A stretch of 64,000 nt of DNA from positions 434,001 to 498,000 of the forward strand of contig CALSOT010000006.1 in assembly GCA_943788045.1 (NCBI GenBank), written 5' to 3'. A program made the position numbers and the translations under genes. The DNA comes from an uncultured Polaribacter sp. (GTDB lineage: Bacteria > Bacteroidota > Bacteroidia > Flavobacteriales > Flavobacteriaceae). A model generated the notes under the pieces. That model saw nothing but the letters and a program-made list of their open reading frames with translations. It was not told the DNA's origin and ran no database searches. Below, piece after piece: positions 37,116 to 46,674 of the stretch. Each line of letters opens with the position of its first letter. Position 1 is the stretch's first letter.

Positions 37116-37158
37116 AAAAAACAGTTACAACGAAACTTTAAGTTTATATATAGTTAAA

Positions 37159-37560
37159 TTATTCCTCAATATTTATGATAGTAATGTTTTTGTTTTTTTG
37201 ATTATTTTTTGAAAACCGACCATCATCTTGTTCGACCATGCCAATATATTTATATCCTTGCAACTGGTTAGTAGTATACCATTCTAACTTCATTCCAATA
37301 AAAACTCCTTCCTTTAAAACTATTTTTGATTTACTATCCAAAACTTTGTAATAGATGGTTTTTATAGAGTTTAGATCCTCTTTATAACTTGTAACCAATA
37401 ACATCGATTTGTTATGATTATAAGTTTTATTTTTCAAAATTATAGTTTTAGAAACAATACTGGAAACCTCTTCCTTATTTGTCACTACTATTGATTTACA
37501 AGAGAGTACGATTATTAAAAGAGAAAAAACACACATCTTTGCTAAAATTTTGCACAACAT
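37159..37560 (-). CDS. Small predicted lipoprotein of unknown function
   Basis: About 133 residues with a hydrophobic signal (CVFSLLIIVLSC) whose LSC forms a lipobox, then a soluble region rich in Ile/Lys/Asn with no known domain. The ATG at 37560 is preferred over upstream Met codons that run into the 3' end of the neighbouring large gene. It is separated from that gene by about 40 bp on the same strand, so it may be co-transcribed and surface-related. Confidence 0.55.
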   Translation of the reverse strand: MLCKILAKMCVFSLLIIVLSCKSIVVTNKEEVSSIVSKTIILKNKTYNHNKSMLLVTSYKEDLNSIKTIYYKVLDSKSKIVLKEGVFIGMKLEWYTTNQLQGYKYIGMVEQDDGRFSKNNQKNKNITIINIEE

Positions 37561-37602
37561 GTTTAACATAAGATTAGATATTATTGAGAATATACTCAAG
37601 TT

Positions 37603-40600
37603 TTATTTTATAATTAACTTCCCTGTAGCTTTTCTGTTATTCTGATCTATTAATTCGACAAAATAAACACCTGAATTTAAATTGACTGAAATTTTATGTT
37701 TATCAGTATTTTTAAAATTTAAATTTTTGGTTGATACTTTTTTACCGTTAACATCAAATAATTTGAGCGTTGAGTTACCCAAGATATTTTTACCAAAAAT
37801 AGTAAAACTACCATTTGAAACTGTTGGATATAATGAAAACAGTTTTGTATTACTGATAACTTCATTTATGGACGCTACACTGCCTTCAATAGATTTTATA
37901 GCCCAACCTAGAGAATTAGCCGCTGGATCAGTAATTAAGCGAAACCTTATCACAATTGTTTGACCAATAGAAAAACCCTTTTCTACTAAGTTAATAGTTT
38001 GAGATTTGAATAAGTTATCCGAAAATAAGGCATCTGTACCTTTATTATACTCCACTAACCATTCATCAAATCTTCTTGAATCATATTTATCTAACAATGT
38101 CCAGTTTTGCATATCGGTAGATGCTTCTATCTGAACAAAATCATAAAAGCTATTTAAATCTGTTAAATTATCTGTGTAAGGTTCAACAATAGCTTGATCT
38201 TCATATGTGAAATTTTTATTAGACTCTGATATTATCAATGGTTTTTTTAGAACAGTTGTATAAGTAGTGTTATCCTGATAAGGGTGGTCTGAATTATTCA
38301 AAACCAAACTAGAAACAGTTCCGTTAATATTATCAATCTTAAAATCATTATTGTAAACATAAACATCTGAGGCTTTAAATTCATCGATACCAATATTCTG
38401 GGAGGCATTCTCAAAATCAATTACATCTATAAGATACTCTTGAATTGTAGTTTGATTCTCATTTGTATCATCGAATAATTGAACACCTACCTTATGCAGC
38501 CCTTCTTGTAAATTTACTGTTTCATATTGGTAAGTATTACCAGTATCAAAATTTTGTGTTATTTCTGTTTGTTCCACATCATCTATAAAAATTTTAACTC
38601 TGTTTACTGAATTTGATGTAACATTATAATTAACTATTGTTTTTAAACTTTCAATTTCTTTTTGGAATACAGAAACTATAGGTAACGTTAAAAATTCCGG
38701 AAGAGTATATGAATCTAATTCACTCAATGTTGCTGACCAAATACCTCTACCATAAGTAGCAATCACTATTTGATTATTTACAATTTTCATATCGTAAACG
38801 GCCACAGGAATAAAACCATTTAAAAGATTCCAACTAGAACCACCATCTAAAGTTTCGAAGATTCCTATGTCTGTACCTGCCCATAATATATTTTCATTAA
38901 ATGGCATTTCAACAATAGAATGAACAGCAACATCTGGAAGAACCGAAACACCATTCCCAGAAATATTTGTCCAAGAATCACCTAAATCTTCCGTTTTTAA
39001 TACTTTAGCAGCTCCTTGAGATGAGAAAAGTGCATAAGCTCTTTTTCTTTCTATTAATGAGGTTCCAATACCACTAATGTTATAACTATGATTTCCGGTA
39101 GAACTAATAAAAGGATTGGTTTCTACAAATGTCTGACCATTGTCTTGTGAAACCTGCAATAGATAAGATCTATTTTCTCTCATTGCACCACCCGCCCAAA
39201 CAACATTTGGGTCTGCAGTAGAAACCTCTACATTTAGAGCACTATTATTACCTGAGCCAAAACTCGAAGGTAGTGTTATTAAGTTCCAGTTAACCCCAAA
39301 ATCTGTAGACCTCCAAACCCCTCTACTTGTTATTGTAAAAACAGCGTCTGGATTATTATTTGCACTCGAAATTTTTGAATAAAAAGGCGCAATTGCATTA
39401 TTTCCAGAATCTGCAATATCTGCAGTACCATCATATGAGTAATTCATATACCTTCCAATTGTACCATATTGAGAAGTTACCAAAAAATCTCCAGGTCTAT
39501 TATAATGCCATAAAGCTTCATAACCGTCTCCACCAAAAACATAAGAGTAAGTTTTTGACTTCTCTGAATCATTACCTTGTGAAATCCAGGAACCGTTATC
39601 TTGGGCACCTGCTAAATAATTATCTTGACCATTTTGTTTTGTTGCACCATAAAATTGGGTGCTATTTTTACCTACAACATCACTAGACCAATCTCCTTGA
39701 TTTGTACCGGGGTCTTGTGTGAAAGATGTACTATAAATACCACCATCATTTGCTAACAAAATTTTAAAATCTTGATTACTTCCCAAGACCACAAATAGAC
39801 CGTGCTGATCTACATGTACTGATCTATTAATCTGACTATTATCATAACCCGAGGCAATAGAGGTAGAAGTAAAGTTTTCACCAGAAATAGTAACCTTAAA
39901 AACAGCCACACCACCTACATAAAAAACATTTGTATTGTATGGGTGTGCCATTATTACATTATCATACCATCCTTGACCCGTTAATAAATTAGCACTCTCT
40001 GCTGAACCTGAAGTTTTTAAATTTGTAAAAGTGGCACCCGCATTTCTTGAAACATAAAAATCTGTATTTATACCTGTAGTTGCTCCTGAGCCCGAATATA
40101 CACTTACAAAAACTGTATTAGAATCTGCAGGAGAAACACTTGTTTCAAACCTAGAATGATTAGAATTATATGAATTTCTATTGAATATAACACTCCAGTT
40201 TTTTCCCCCGTCCAAACTTTTCACCAAGCCTAAATTACTAACTGAACCATATTGAATATTAAAATTTGATGGATCGGCATCTAAATCTTGAACTGTATTA
40301 GCTATGCTAGAAGCTGAATACGACTGTGACCAAGTAGTACCTCCATTTGTAGTTCTATAAATACCATTTTTTGCCGCTACAACAACATTTTTTTTATCAT
40401 TAGGATTAATAATCATTCTACCAATATCCCCAAAATTAGAAGTACCTGCCAATGCAACCCAAGTAGCGCCACCATCAGTTGTTTTAAAAACACCAGACCC
40501 TCCAATAGCTCCAAGATTTCCAAAAGGCTCTCCTGTACCAGCATACAAAGTATTAGAATCTTGCGGACTTATAACAACCGTAGATGTTGCTAAATTTGGC

Positions 40601-41058
40601 AATTGATTGTCTGTTAAATTAACCCAATTTTGACCTTCGTCTTCTGTTTTCCAAACACCACCTCCAACTGTACCGGCAAACCATATTTTATTATCTGTGG
40701 GATCTACTGCAATACCTCTAGTTCTTCCAGGAACATTTACTGGACCTCTTTCTATAAAAGTAGGATTTAAAGCATTTGTACTTTTTTTAGAAATAGCATT
40801 TTGTTTTGCTTTTTTGTATTCCTTTATAAGGTAACCGTCCTCATAAGATGTTTTAGACGAATCTATATGTTTTCTAATTGAAAGCTGATAATCAGCCATG
40901 TACTCAATACCTTTCTTATGTCTTAAATTTGTTTTCCGTACTTTTTTCTTTTCTTTAAACGTATCTATTTTTATTAGCCGTTTGTCTTTTTTACAAGAAG
41001 TAAAAAATAAACCGACAATCATAAATGCAAAAACTATTTGATTAAAAAAAAATTTCAT
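37603..41058 (-). CDS. BNR/VPS10-type propeller protein with type IX sorting domain
   Basis: A 1151-residue protein with a signal peptide containing a lipobox-like FFTSC, then many BNR/sortilin-like repeats (patterns such as VWKTEDEGQNWVNL, VFKTTDGGATWVAL, IYRTTNGGTTWSQ), a beta-rich middle, and a C-terminal type IX secretion (Por) domain ending KATGKLIIK with the typical LYPTVSNGSFTI block. Repeats of this sort form beta-propellers; glycoside hydrolase, adhesin or unknown surface roles are all possible. The start at 41058 (MKFFFNQ) is chosen because the upstream extension lacks signal character. A lipobox together with a type IX domain is unusual. Confidence 0.85.
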   Translation of the reverse strand: MKFFFNQIVFAFMIVGLFFTSCKKDKRLIKIDTFKEKKKVRKTNLRHKKGIEYMADYQLSIRKHIDSSKTSYEDGYLIKEYKKAKQNAISKKSTNALNPTFIERGPVNVPGRTRGIAVDPTDNKIWFAGTVGGGVWKTEDEGQNWVNLTDNQLPNLATSTVVISPQDSNTLYAGTGEPFGNLGAIGGSGVFKTTDGGATWVALAGTSNFGDIGRMIINPNDKKNVVVAAKNGIYRTTNGGTTWSQSYSASSIANTVQDLDADPSNFNIQYGSVSNLGLVKSLDGGKNWSVIFNRNSYNSNHSRFETSVSPADSNTVFVSVYSGSGATTGINTDFYVSRNAGATFTNLKTSGSAESANLLTGQGWYDNVIMAHPYNTNVFYVGGVAVFKVTISGENFTSTSIASGYDNSQINRSVHVDQHGLFVVLGSNQDFKILLANDGGIYSTSFTQDPGTNQGDWSSDVVGKNSTQFYGATKQNGQDNYLAGAQDNGSWISQGNDSEKSKTYSYVFGGDGYEALWHYNRPGDFLVTSQYGTIGRYMNYSYDGTADIADSGNNAIAPFYSKISSANNNPDAVFTITSRGVWRSTDFGVNWNLITLPSSFGSGNNSALNVEVSTADPNVVWAGGAMRENRSYLLQVSQDNGQTFVETNPFISSTGNHSYNISGIGTSLIERKRAYALFSSQGAAKVLKTEDLGDSWTNISGNGVSVLPDVAVHSIVEMPFNENILWAGTDIGIFETLDGGSSWNLLNGFIPVAVYDMKIVNNQIVIATYGRGIWSATLSELDSYTLPEFLTLPIVSVFQKEIESLKTIVNYNVTSNSVNRVKIFIDDVEQTEITQNFDTGNTYQYETVNLQEGLHKVGVQLFDDTNENQTTIQEYLIDVIDFENASQNIGIDEFKASDVYVYNNDFKIDNINGTVSSLVLNNSDHPYQDNTTYTTVLKKPLIISESNKNFTYEDQAIVEPYTDNLTDLNSFYDFVQIEASTDMQNWTLLDKYDSRRFDEWLVEYNKGTDALFSDNLFKSQTINLVEKGFSIGQTIVIRFRLITDPAANSLGWAIKSIEGSVASINEVISNTKLFSLYPTVSNGSFTIFGKNILGNSTLKLFDVNGKKVSTKNLNFKNTDKHKISVNLNSGVYFVELIDQNNRKATGKLIIK

Positions 41059-41277
41059 AATATTTTGATTTTTTAAATAACTTTTTTCCAATTTTCTCGT
41101 AAAACGAATAAAAAAGAAGAAATATCTAGGGTTGTACAATATTAAACTAAGACATTTATATTTTGAGTAGTATATACTTAAAATTCTGATTTACTATAAA
41201 CACCTCAATTATCAGTTACTTTACAAACAAAAAATATCTTAATTCCTATTAATAATTTTAAAAAACTAATATTGGAA

Positions 41278-42614
41278 TTAAATCAAATTTCCTGTTAATT
41301 TTTTATGCATTCTAATGGCACAACTATCTGACATTCTTGAAACATAGCTGCAAATACTCATAATTCTAGTATACAAATCAATTCTTTTCTCATGGTATTC
41401 TTCTGGTAATAAATTCAAAACTAATTCATCGTAATTAGAAGAAATACCATCAAATTTATTATTGAATGCCGTAACAAAAACATCTAATAAATCAGAAATA
41501 ATTCTATAACCTGCCACTTCTTTCTCAACCACTTCTTTACTCTTGTATATTTTATCAACACTTATTTTAATAATGTCGTTAATTTGAGCTTCATACTTAC
41601 ATTTATCCAATAAAGATTTTTCAAAAACACCATTTAAAATAGCATCTTCATTTTCTAAAAAGATGGCTTCAGCCTCATTAATTAAAACACCAATTGCAAG
41701 TGCTCGTAAATAACTTACTCGATCTGTTTTGTGCTGAAGTGAGTGATATTTTTTACTATCGATAGTATCTTTTACCAACTTAATCATATATTCTAAGGCG
41801 AATTCTTCATCAATTAAACCTAAGTTAATTCCGTCTTCAAAATCAATAATTGTATAGCAAATATCGTCTGCCGCTTCCACTAAATAAGCTAATGGATGTC
41901 TGTAATATGAAGTACCTGAAGAAGGTTTTTGTTTCATTCCTAAATCATCAACTATATCTAGAAATTCTTTTTTTTCTGATTGAAAAAAGCCATACTTTTT
42001 ATCTACAATATGATTGGTTGGCCTTTTAGGAAGACTCTCTTTCGGGTATTTTAAAAATGCGCCTAAAGTTGCGTAACTTAGCGTAAACCCCCAGAAACCC
42101 CTTTTCTTGTTTCTGTTAGAATCTTAAAACCATTTGCATTTCCTTCAAAATCTATTAAGTCTTGATATTCTTTGGCAGATAATTGTTCCTTATATTTAGA
42201 ACCATTTCCTGACTTAAAATACTCACCAATCGCTTTTTCTCCTGAATGACCAAAAGGCGGATTTCCTATATCATGCATTAGTGAGGCAGCACCCACAATT
42301 GCACCAAAATCGTTAAAAGTGTACCCTAATTTTTGTAAATTTGGATGACGCTCTAAAAGCGCTTTACCAACTCTTCTCCCCAAAGTCCTACCTACTACAG
42401 ACACTTCCAAACTATGCGTTAAACGTGTGTGTACAAAATCAGTTTCAGATAAAGGTATTACTTGTGTTTTATCCTGTAAACTTCTAAATGCTGATGAAAA
42501 TATAATTCTATCATAATCTACATCAAAACCCAAACGAGTTTCATCTTGTGCTATTCTCTCGCGTTTTTGTGTATCGCCAAAGCGTTTTAAAGAAAGGAGT
42601 TGTTCCCAGTTCAT
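41278..42614 (-). pseudogene. dgt: dGTP triphosphohydrolase, broken by one frameshift
   Basis: The N-terminal part (42614-42078) has the HD-domain motifs HTRLTHSLEVS and LMHDIGNPPFGHSGE. It stops prematurely after VSGGLR. Adding one T near 42078-42083 restores the continuous frame through LSYATLGAFLKYPKES and the downstream segment that ends at 41278 (ADDICYTIIDFEDGI). The repaired protein would be about 445 residues, normal for this family, which cleaves dGTP to deoxyguanosine and triphosphate. It is next to the ribonucleotide reductase genes, so dNTP balance is a shared theme. A sequencing error is possible. Confidence 0.88.
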
Positions 42615-42651
42615 TTTATGCTGAATTTAGTTCAGTATTTTTTATTATTAG

Positions 42652-42671
42652 ATTCCGGCATACGCAGGAAT
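42652..42671. repeat. Short GGAA-type imperfect hairpin repeat
   Basis: ATTCCGGCATACGCAGGAAT forms an imperfect hairpin that resembles the short dispersed palindromic repeats with TTCC...GGAA ends common in bacterial genomes. Copy number cannot be judged here. Confidence 0.4.
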
Positions 42672-42780
42672 TACAAGTTGCACGAAAATACAAAAAAGAT
42701 TCTTCACTTTGTTTTGGTCATAAATTACATTCATTAGTGAGCAATATTAAATAACAAGCTGTATATTATTAAATAAGTTT

Positions 42781-42867
42781 AGCCCAGATTGAACGGCTTG
42801 TTTGAGCTCTTTTTTATTCTTTTTTTTGAATAAAAAAAGCGAGTAGTGAAAGCTGGAAATAGCTTCC
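42781..42867 (+). ncRNA. Candidate structured RNA or dispersed element
   Basis: An 87-bp segment reading AGCCCAGATTGAACGGC, then a long AT stem (GCTCTTTTTTATTC at 42806-42819 paired with GAATAAAAAAAGC from 42828) and the conserved-looking 3' block AGTAGTGAAAGCTGGAAATAGCT. CCAG near the start can pair with CTGG near the end, enclosing the inner stem. From memory, similar intergenic elements (AGCCC...hairpin...GAAAGC-GGAAATAGCT) recur in Flavobacteriia and may correspond to the Flavo-1 motif; I cannot confirm that here. It lies between dgt and nrdA without an open frame. Confidence 0.45.
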
Positions 42868-42871
42868 AAAA

Positions 42872-42903
42872 AAAAAGAGAAGCCTTTCGACCTCTCTTTA
42901 TCA
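42872..42903 (-). terminator. Terminator of the nrdBA operon
   Basis: On the minus strand AAAGAGAGG pairs with CTTCTCTTT across a short loop and is followed by a T-run. It starts about 15 bp after the nrdA stop codon. Confidence 0.8.
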
Positions 42904-42918
42904 TTTATATTTTATTGA

Positions 42919-44703
42919 CTATCCTTCGCAAGAAGCACACTCTTTCTTTTGTTTAAATTTCTGTGCAGCATTCATACTGTGTTGGTAATACATAGATTTT
43001 ATACCTAATTTCCAAGCGTTGATATAAACTGAATTCACCTCTTTTATTGGCATATCTGGATGCACCATAATATTTATAGATTGTCCTTGATCGATATGAT
43101 TTTGTCTATTTGCTGCTTGATAAACAATGACGTTTTGATCTATTTCTGAATAGGTTTTAAAAACCTCTTTCTCTTCTTCTGTTAAAATATTTAAATGCTG
43201 AACAGAACCATCATTGTCTCGAATACTTTTCCAAACATCAGATGTATTTTGCCCTTTACTTTCTAATAATTTTTCTAAAATTGGATTTTTAATTGTTGTT
43301 TTTATCTTTGCGATATCTTTGACATAAATATTAGACCAGATTGGCTCAATACCCTGAGACACTTGTCCTAATATAAAGGCAGAGGATGTAGTTGGTGCGA
43401 CTGCATTTAGAGTTGCATTACGCCTTCCATATCCTTTTAAAACAGCCGGCTCCCCATACATTTTTGCCATCTCTTCTGATGCCTTATATGATTTTTCTTT
43501 AATTACTTTAAAGATCTCACTGTTTAAAGCGTATGCTTCTGTACTATCAAATCCTAGCATTTTAGATTGTAATAAAGAGTGCCATCCTAAAGCTCCTAAC
43601 CCCAATGCTCTATTCTCTTTTGCAAATTTATAGGCTTTCTCCATAAAACGAAACGTAAACTGGTCGTCTCTATCTGATGAGTTTTTATATACTTCTAATT
43701 TGTTAATAAACTCTTGCATTACCGCATCTAAAAAGAAAGTCAATGTTTCTACTGCATCAGTATCTTTCCACTTGTCATAGTGTACTAAATTAATTGATGA
43801 TAAACAACAAACAAAAGACCAATCTTCATTAGAAGGTAACATTATTTCTGTACATAAATTACTCGCGTAAATTTCATACTTGTTGTCTTTATAAACATCT
43901 ACTGTTCCATTGTTTGCATTATCTCTAAAAAGAATATATGGATACCCGATTTCTCCTCTTCGTTGTAATACTTTTGCCCAAAGACTTCTTTTTTCTACAT
44001 CACCATCTACCATTTCTTGCATCCACTGGTCACTTACAGTAACACCATGAGTTAATTCTTGTATAGGATTTCCTTCTGTACCTATCTCTAAAAATTCTTT
44101 AATATCTTGATGATCTATTGGTAAATAAGGCGAAAATCTTCCTCTTCTCACAGAACCCTGACTAACAACGTCAACCATTTTTTCAAACAACTGCATAATA
44201 TGTACCGAACCAGATGAAGAACCATTATTTTTAACAGCAGCTCCTCTTTGACGTAATTTACCAAAGTAACCAGACGTTCCACCTCCTAATTTAGACATCA
44301 TACCAACTTCTGACTGCGAGAATAAAATATCTCCCATATCATCTGCTACATGCGAACCAAAACAACTAATAGGTAAACCTCTTTTTTTTCCAAAATTAGA
44401 CCAAACCGGCGATGCTAAAGAGTAATAACCAGCCGCCATGTATTTGTAAAACTTATCAGAAAAACCATCAATCTTTAAGATACGTTCAGCATTATCCGCA
44501 ATTTCACGGATTCTCTCTTCTGGTGTTGTTTTTCCTGTTAAATACCCTGACTCTAAAAATTTACGACTATTCTCGGTAAGCCATTTTATTTCAGGTTCAT
44601 TTGTATTTTTAAGCATTTCTTTTCGAGCAGCGCTTCTTGCTTGAATCATTTTTTCGTGCTCTGTAAGTTCGGTTGTCGTTGTTTTCTGGTCGTTTAAATT
44701 CAT
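42919..44703 (-). CDS. nrdA: Class I ribonucleotide reductase, catalytic subunit (no ATP-cone)
   Basis: A 594-residue large subunit. Active-site residues are visible: the SCFGSHVADD cysteine, NLCTEIMLPS (Asn, Cys, Glu of the thiyl radical centre), CCLSSINL, the tyrosine pair in GIKSMYYQHSMNAA, and the C-terminal redox pair in ECASCEG. The N terminus enters the catalytic domain directly, so the usual regulatory ATP-cone is missing, which matches its presence on the NrdB partner. It reduces ribonucleotides to deoxyribonucleotides. nrdB is 3 bp upstream, so the two are co-translated. Confidence 0.95.
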   Translation of the reverse strand: MNLNDQKTTTTELTEHEKMIQARSAARKEMLKNTNEPEIKWLTENSRKFLESGYLTGKTTPEERIREIADNAERILKIDGFSDKFYKYMAAGYYSLASPVWSNFGKKRGLPISCFGSHVADDMGDILFSQSEVGMMSKLGGGTSGYFGKLRQRGAAVKNNGSSSGSVHIMQLFEKMVDVVSQGSVRRGRFSPYLPIDHQDIKEFLEIGTEGNPIQELTHGVTVSDQWMQEMVDGDVEKRSLWAKVLQRRGEIGYPYILFRDNANNGTVDVYKDNKYEIYASNLCTEIMLPSNEDWSFVCCLSSINLVHYDKWKDTDAVETLTFFLDAVMQEFINKLEVYKNSSDRDDQFTFRFMEKAYKFAKENRALGLGALGWHSLLQSKMLGFDSTEAYALNSEIFKVIKEKSYKASEEMAKMYGEPAVLKGYGRRNATLNAVAPTTSSAFILGQVSQGIEPIWSNIYVKDIAKIKTTIKNPILEKLLESKGQNTSDVWKSIRDNDGSVQHLNILTEEEKEVFKTYSEIDQNVIVYQAANRQNHIDQGQSINIMVHPDMPIKEVNSVYINAWKLGIKSMYYQHSMNAAQKFKQKKECASCEG

Positions 44704-44706
44704 ATA

Positions 44707-45981
44707 TTAAAATAAGTCGTCACTGGTTATACTTTTCGTTCTTTTGCTGTAGTTTATAGATCTTTTTACAAAGAAATCACCATGTTTTGTTCCTATAATT
44801 TCATCATCAAACCAATCTGTATTCGATAATAATGTTTCGTTAATATCAAATACTTTTGATATTCCAATACTTTCTAAAGAGTTATTAAATCTATTCTTGA
44901 TGAATTCTTTTATTACAACTTTAGGTAAGAAATCTAATTCTCCTTTTTCAAAAATCCAATCAATTATTTTACTTTCAGAAAGAAAAGCTTCTTTACATGT
45001 TTCTTGAACTAACGCTTTATGGCTTTCATCAAACCATTCTGGATTTTCTTCTTTAATTATTTTAATAAGGTCTATCCCAAAATCTCCATGGATTTGCTCT
45101 TCTTTTGAAGTAGCCTCAACAACATTAGAAATCCCTTTTAAAACGTTTCTATATTTATTAAATGCCATTATAATCAAAAACTGAGAAAATAAAGATACAT
45201 GCTCTATAAACAAAGAAAATAAAATTATGGATTCTGAAAACTCCTGATTATCATCACTATTCACATTTTTTAATGCTGATTCCAAGTAACTAACACGTTT
45301 CATAATTACAGGATTCTTCTTTAGGTTTTTAAACTCATTGTTTAAACCTAAAATCTCTAATAAATGAGAATATGCGTCATGGTGACGAACCTCACTCTCT
45401 GCAAACGTTGCACCAACAGAACCAATTTCTGGTTTTGGCATCTTTTTATAAATGTCTCCCCAAAAAGTTTTAACAGCAACCTCAATTTGAGAAATTGCTA
45501 ACATTGTATTTTTTATTGCATTTTTCTCCACTTCAGAAAGAGATGTTTTAAAGTCCTGAACATCACTTGTGTAATTAAATTCTGTGTGGATCCAATAAGA
45601 ATGTCTTATAGCATTTACATATTCACCTAAAACAGGATAATCATATGGCTTTAAATTTATTCTCTTTTCAAAAATGTTGCTTTTTCTACTTCTTGTTTGT
45701 TCATCCCTGTATAATATGTAGGCCTTCGCAACATCATGGAAGGGACTATCCATTAATTTAAACTCCACAATATCTTGAACTTGTTCTACTGTAGGCGTAT
45801 AATCTGGCTCATTTAACTTTCTTTCTAGTAAGGTACCATTTACAATATTAGAGATTGCGATAGCGTCATCTCTTGTACCATTATCAACGCTCAGCATCGC
45901 TTTTTCAATAGCATTTATAATTTTTTCTATCTCAAAAATGGTCGTTTCAGAGTCTCTCTTTATTATTTGAGTTATTTTCAC
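44707..45981 (-). CDS. nrdB: Ribonucleotide reductase radical subunit with N-terminal ATP-cone
   Basis: A 424-residue radical-generating subunit. Residues 1-100 form an ATP-cone (KITQIIKRDSETTIFEIEKI, DAIAISNIVNG, VEQVQDIVEFKLM), normally found on NrdA. The ferritin-like core follows with metal ligands Glu197, His200, Glu260, Glu295 and His298 (ESEVRHHDAY, FIEHVSLF, EEQIHGDF) and a radical-position Tyr204. The first carboxylate ligand is probably Glu167 (SQIEV), an alignment-based guess. NrdB with an ATP-cone was described in the flavobacterium Leeuwenhoekiella blandensis, where dATP causes tetramer formation and the cofactor is dimanganese. The C-terminal tail SITSDDLF should bind NrdA. Confidence 0.93.
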   Translation of the reverse strand: MKITQIIKRDSETTIFEIEKIINAIEKAMLSVDNGTRDDAIAISNIVNGTLLERKLNEPDYTPTVEQVQDIVEFKLMDSPFHDVAKAYILYRDEQTRSRKSNIFEKRINLKPYDYPVLGEYVNAIRHSYWIHTEFNYTSDVQDFKTSLSEVEKNAIKNTMLAISQIEVAVKTFWGDIYKKMPKPEIGSVGATFAESEVRHHDAYSHLLEILGLNNEFKNLKKNPVIMKRVSYLESALKNVNSDDNQEFSESIILFSLFIEHVSLFSQFLIIMAFNKYRNVLKGISNVVEATSKEEQIHGDFGIDLIKIIKEENPEWFDESHKALVQETCKEAFLSESKIIDWIFEKGELDFLPKVVIKEFIKNRFNNSLESIGISKVFDINETLLSNTDWFDDEIIGTKHGDFFVKRSINYSKRTKSITSDDLF

Positions 45982-46323
45982 GGTTAACAGGTGTTATTTA
46001 AAAGTTAGATTTTGACTTAAGGTGGGGTTCTACAAAGATTGCTTTTTTTGTTCCAAAATAAAAGCCATACTTATTCACAAAACCCTTGAAGTTTTTAACA
46101 AAATTATAATTATCGCAATTTTATTAGTGAAAAATAAAAATTACAACAATCTGTATATCAGTCTTTTAAATTTTTAAAAAACGCTAGAAGTACTATGTTT
46201 ACTATGTTTTTTTAAAAAATTCTAAAAACAAAAAAATATTTAAAAAAATATCTTAAAGTTGTTCCAATTACTAAAACCAATTCCTTTCAAAAAAAAATAA
46301 ACAAAATTATTTAAACCAGTCTT
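45982..46323. other. Gene-free AT-rich stretch upstream of nrdB and csp
   Basis: About 340 bp between two divergent units. A TAATTTTG on the minus strand (46106-46099) could be the nrdB -7 box, but I found no matching -33 element. No convincing NrdR box was seen. A direct repeat ACTATGTTT occurs twice near 46200. Confidence 0.5.
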
Positions 46324-46357
46324 TTTGTAAAACCAATTACAATTAACCTTATATTTG
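46324..46357 (+). promoter_or_regulatory. Promoter of the cold-shock gene
   Basis: TTTG at 46324-46327 and TATATTTG at 46350-46357 are 22 nt apart and match the flavobacterial consensus. The start would be near 46362, with a short leader of about 27 nt, unlike the long structured leader of enterobacterial cspA. Confidence 0.65.
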
Positions 46358-46388
46358 TAATATTATTAACATTTTATATTATATTATT

Positions 46389-46580
46389 TTGAAAAAAGGA
46401 ACAATAAAATTCTTCAACGAGTCTAAAGGATTTGGATTCGTAACAGAAGAAGATTCAAGCACAGAGTATTTCGTACACGTATCTGGATTAATTGACGAAG
46501 TTAGAGAAGGTGACACAGTAGAGTTTGACCTTAAAGAAGGTAGAAAAGGTTTAAATGCAGTAGACGTTAGAGTAATCTAA
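46389..46580 (+). CDS. Cold-shock domain protein
   Basis: A 63-residue nucleic-acid-binding OB-fold with RNP1 KGFGFV and RNP2-type YFVHVSGL motifs. These proteins melt RNA structures and act in cold or stress response. The start codon is TTG (46389), as no ATG fits the family N terminus (MKKGTIKFF). A strong promoter and a perfect terminator isolate it as a single-gene unit. Confidence 0.95.
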   Translation: MKKGTIKFFNESKGFGFVTEEDSSTEYFVHVSGLIDEVREGDTVEFDLKEGRKGLNAVDVRVI

Positions 46581-46610
46581 TACTATATTTACAATTCTTA
46601 GAAAAGAAAC

Positions 46611-46644
46611 AAGTCGTTTAAAATATTTTAAACGACTTTTTTTT
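46611..46644 (+). terminator. Terminator of the cold-shock gene
   Basis: A long perfect stem AAGTCGTTTAAAA / TTTTAAACGACTT followed by T8. Confidence 0.9.
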
Positions 46645-46674
46645 GTCTTATTTTTGTAAAAACATTTCTCTCAA

